From JAVBTT01 sp031556035 (lineage in GTDB: Bacteria > Bacillota > Clostridia > Oscillospirales > UBA929), in NCBI GenBank assembly GCA_031556035.1, contig JAVBTT010000007.1, forward strand, positions 1-56,426: a DNA stretch of 56,426 nucleotides. Direction: 5' to 3'. The number at the start of each line of letters is the position of its first letter. Position 1 is the stretch's first letter. Both the position numbers and the translations under genes were made by a program. Below, in pieces: positions 54,574-56,426 of the stretch. Below the pieces are notes generated by a model. That model had not been told where the DNA came from. It made no database searches and saw only the letters and a program-made list of their open reading frames with translations.

Positions 54574-54704
54574 ATTATTATTCCTGCAGCATATAGTCGC
54601 ATTTTTGAGAGCGCATAAAATGCAGGAATAATAATGATTTAAAAGATATTACGGCGGCTTGACAGACTTTCAAATATTGCGGCCTTTATCTGCCGCCGTA
54701 ATAT
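54574..54704. repeat. Two adjacent long stem-loops in the leader of the pseudouridine synthase gene
   Basis: ATTATTATTCCTGCA (54574-54588) pairs perfectly with 54621-54635 around a 32-nt loop; ten bases later ATATTACGGCGGC (54646-54658) pairs perfectly with 54692-54704 around a 33-nt loop. The similar geometry suggests a structured RNA or a pair of DNA sites. No known family is recognised. Between the kinase and pseudouridine synthase genes nothing else is seen. Confidence 0.65.
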
Positions 54705-54750
54705 TATGCTTCCAGTCCGGAATAAAATCGATTAACTTGTGAGGGCACCC

Positions 54751-55698
54751 ATGCGCAGTTTTACAATCGCTGCCAATGACGCGAGTCAGCGTATAGACCG
54801 CTTCCTCTCGAAGGCAATGCCTGGCCTTCCCCTATCCGCAGTGCAGAAGGGCATACGTACGAAGAATATTAAGCTCAATGGCGCCAGATGCTCCCCCCAG
54901 CAGCGCCTTTCCGAGGGTGATGAGCTGACGGTTTACGTACCTGAACCGTCCGGTTCCCCGCCTGCCGCCCGTGACGTCCCATCAGATGGTATCGGCAAGC
55001 TAAATATTGTTTATCAGGACAAGAACATAATTATTCTCAACAAGCCGGTGGGCCTTCAATGTCAAAACGACGCGGATCGATTGTCTCAGGATACACTGGA
55101 AAGCCGCGTACGCGCATATCTGGCCGCCTCAGGAGAATGGAACCCCCGATCCGAGCACAGCTTTGTCCCCTCCCTTTGCCATCGTCTTGACCGCAACACC
55201 GAGGGGCTTGTGCTTGCCGCGAAGACAGCCGAAGCCTTGAGAATACTGACTCAGAAAATCAAAGACCGCGAGGTTGTAAAGCGCTATCTGTGCGTGGTAC
55301 ACGGCCATCCTAAGCCTCCGGAGGGCAGGCTTGAGGATTATCTGTTCAAGGATGCCAGGCGCAACTTCGTAATGGTGAAAAAGAATTCGGAAAAAGGCGC
55401 CAAAACCGCTATTATGGACTACCGCACACTCGACATCCGGGGCAATCTTTCCCTCATTGAATGCACCCTGCTAACAGGTCGCACGCACCAGATACGGGTG
55501 CAGATGGCCTCGCGCGGTTGGCCGCTGCTCGGGGACGGCAAATACGGTTCCGCTAACCTTGACAAGGCTTATTCACGTAAGGGCCAGGCCCTGTGCGCCT
55601 ATAAAATATCCTTCAATTTCATTACACCGGCGGGAGCCCTGCAATATCTTGGCGGGCGTGAATTTTTACTGCACAAGAAATTCGAAAATTTTTGTTGA
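54751..55698 (+). CDS. RluA family 23S rRNA pseudouridine synthase
   Basis: The 315-aa protein has an N-terminal S4 RNA-binding domain (QRIDRFLSKAMPGLPLSAVQ) and a pseudouridine synthase domain with the catalytic Asp in CHRLDRNTEGLVL, plus KRYLCVVHGHP and LLTGRTHQIRVQM. It isomerises uridines in 23S rRNA; which of the RluC/RluD positions is uncertain. ATG 54751 follows GAGGG by five bases; a GTG at 54739 is less likely. Its 3' end contains the -35 box of the next gene's promoter. Confidence 0.94.
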   Translation: MRSFTIAANDASQRIDRFLSKAMPGLPLSAVQKGIRTKNIKLNGARCSPQQRLSEGDELTVYVPEPSGSPPAARDVPSDGIGKLNIVYQDKNIIILNKPVGLQCQNDADRLSQDTLESRVRAYLAASGEWNPRSEHSFVPSLCHRLDRNTEGLVLAAKTAEALRILTQKIKDREVVKRYLCVVHGHPKPPEGRLEDYLFKDARRNFVMVKKNSEKGAKTAIMDYRTLDIRGNLSLIECTLLTGRTHQIRVQMASRGWPLLGDGKYGSANLDKAYSRKGQALCAYKISFNFITPAGALQYLGGREFLLHKKFENFC

Positions 55699-55723
55699 CT
55701 TTATACACAAAAAAGCTTATAGT
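55695..55723 (+). promoter_or_regulatory. Predicted sigma-A promoter of potA
   Basis: TTGACT (55695-55700) overlaps the stop codon of the upstream gene; TATAGT (55718-55723) lies 17 bases further. The leader to ATG 55822 is about 92 nt and contains a TCTCAGAT/ATCTGAGA hairpin. Confidence 0.65.
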
Positions 55724-55821
55724 TTTATTTAGTGCTCATTAATTGGCGCAATTCTCTCAGATCATGCAAAAAAATTCAATTTTATCTGAGAATACAGGCG
55801 TTTCGGAATGGGGGATGATAA

Positions 55822-56426
55822 ATGCCCAAGGAACTCATTCGCCTTGTCGACTGTGTCATGGCGTTTGACGGTGAAATCGTATTAAATGCGATCAACTTGA
55901 CCATAAAAGACAAGGAATTCCTCACACTGCTCGGCCCCAGCGGCTGTGGCAAGACCACTACGCTGCGGATTATAGGCGGCTTCGAGACACCAACCTCGGG
56001 GGACGTCTATTTCGACGGCGTGAGGATTAATAGCGTTCCGCCCCACAAGCGGCGCGTCAATACGGTTTTTCAGAAGTACGCGCTTTTTCCGCACCTGAAC
56101 GTGTTCGAAAACGTCGCTTTTGGCCTGCGCATTTCCAAGCGCCCCAAGGCGCTGCCCGAGGGTTCCCCGAAGCGCAAACGAGTACCCATGGAGGTAATTC
56201 CCGAGAAAGAGATAGAGCAGCGTGTGCACGACTCACTGAGACTTGTCGGACTTGAGGGCTACCACAAGCGCCGTGTACACCAACTGTCCGGCGGCCAGCA
56301 GCAGCGCGTGGCGATAGCGCGGGCGATTGTCAACCGGCCGCAGGTGCTCTTGCTGGACGAGCCTCTTGGCGCTTTGGATTTGAAGCTGCGGAAGGAAATG
56401 CAGATAGAGCTCAAGAGCATTCAGCA
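55822..56426 (+). CDS. potA: Spermidine/putrescine ABC transporter ATP-binding protein (5' part)
   Basis: The first 201 codons are present and the gene runs off the window. Walker A GPSGCGKTT, the Q-loop NTVFQKYALFPHLNVFENV, signature LSGGQQQRVAIARAI and Walker B LLLDEPLGALD are all visible. The Q-loop and LGALDLKLRKEMQ pattern favours PotA over sugar-importer MalK-type ATPases. An insertion of about 20 basic residues (KRPKALPEGSPKRKRVPMEV) follows the Q-loop; such insertions occur in clostridial PotA proteins. GGGGGAT lies upstream of the ATG. potBCD genes would be expected beyond the window. Confidence 0.92.
   Translation, partial: MPKELIRLVDCVMAFDGEIVLNAINLTIKDKEFLTLLGPSGCGKTTTLRIIGGFETPTSGDVYFDGVRINSVPPHKRRVNTVFQKYALFPHLNVFENVAFGLRISKRPKALPEGSPKRKRVPMEVIPEKEIEQRVHDSLRLVGLEGYHKRRVHQLSGGQQQRVAIARAIVNRPQVLLLDEPLGALDLKLRKEMQIELKSIQ

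Overview
This 56 kb window reads as chromosome of an anaerobic, spore-forming Firmicute of class Clostridia, probably an Oscillospirales-type lineage. The grounds are a single-chain pyruvate:ferredoxin oxidoreductase, a SleB spore-cortex hydrolase, an L7Ae-rpsL-rpsG-fusA-tuf operon, an FMN riboswitch before ribU, near-consensus sigma-A promoters with 17-bp spacers, strong AGGAGG-type ribosome binding sites, frequent TTG/GTG starts, and remnants of a Firmicutes-type integrative conjugative element (ICE). Coding sequence is fairly GC-rich, intergenic sequence less so. No species call is possible from sequence alone.

Layout. 1-8421: end of an M56/BlaR1-type peptidase gene and a large unknown membrane protein, then PFOR, a YihY-type membrane protein and prmA. 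8422-11736: a flippase and a LicD-type transferase (cell-surface polymer genes) and tRNA-Gly. 11777-16018: an accessory patch. It holds a broken TTRAP gene and a truncated ICE helicase gene, with a five-gene minus-strand cargo operon between them (VOC, DUF2200, nitroreductase, small membrane protein, DUF5655), and a rearranged scrap of the histidine-kinase locus that sits intact at 52 kb. 16019-18791: a stand-alone receiver protein and a c-di-GMP GGDEF/EAL enzyme. 19039-22915: a compact type IV pilus-like operon with PilT and a PilC/GspF platform but no PilB. 23301-25413: sleB and rsgA, the latter behind a possible leader-peptide attenuator. 25484-30504: the str operon. 30525-33724: a TPR-like membrane protein, FMN riboswitch-ribU and ilvA. 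34171-50714: an alpha-glucan utilisation locus. 50906-56426: a MazG-like enzyme, a transposase relic, a hybrid histidine kinase, an RluA-type pseudouridine synthase and the start of potA.

How the genes work together. The alpha-glucan locus is the clearest system. A secreted protein of about 2180 residues with two complete GH13 modules would degrade starch or pullulan outside the cell. A lipoprotein and two permeases import the oligosaccharides, with no dedicated ATPase here. A GH31 alpha-glucosidase and an alpha-glucan phosphorylase process them inside. A divergent LacI regulator, translationally coupled to the GH31 gene, probably controls the set.

The most notable non-coding signals are two families of palindromic, MITE-like elements. 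One copy supplies the stop codon of the yihY-type gene and another contributes to the start codon of ilvA. Other signals are the rsgA leader, the scrap of the kinase locus with an internal 153-bp deletion at an 8-bp microhomology, and a pair of similar long stem-loops before the pseudouridine synthase gene. No CRISPR array, rRNA or intact transposon was seen.
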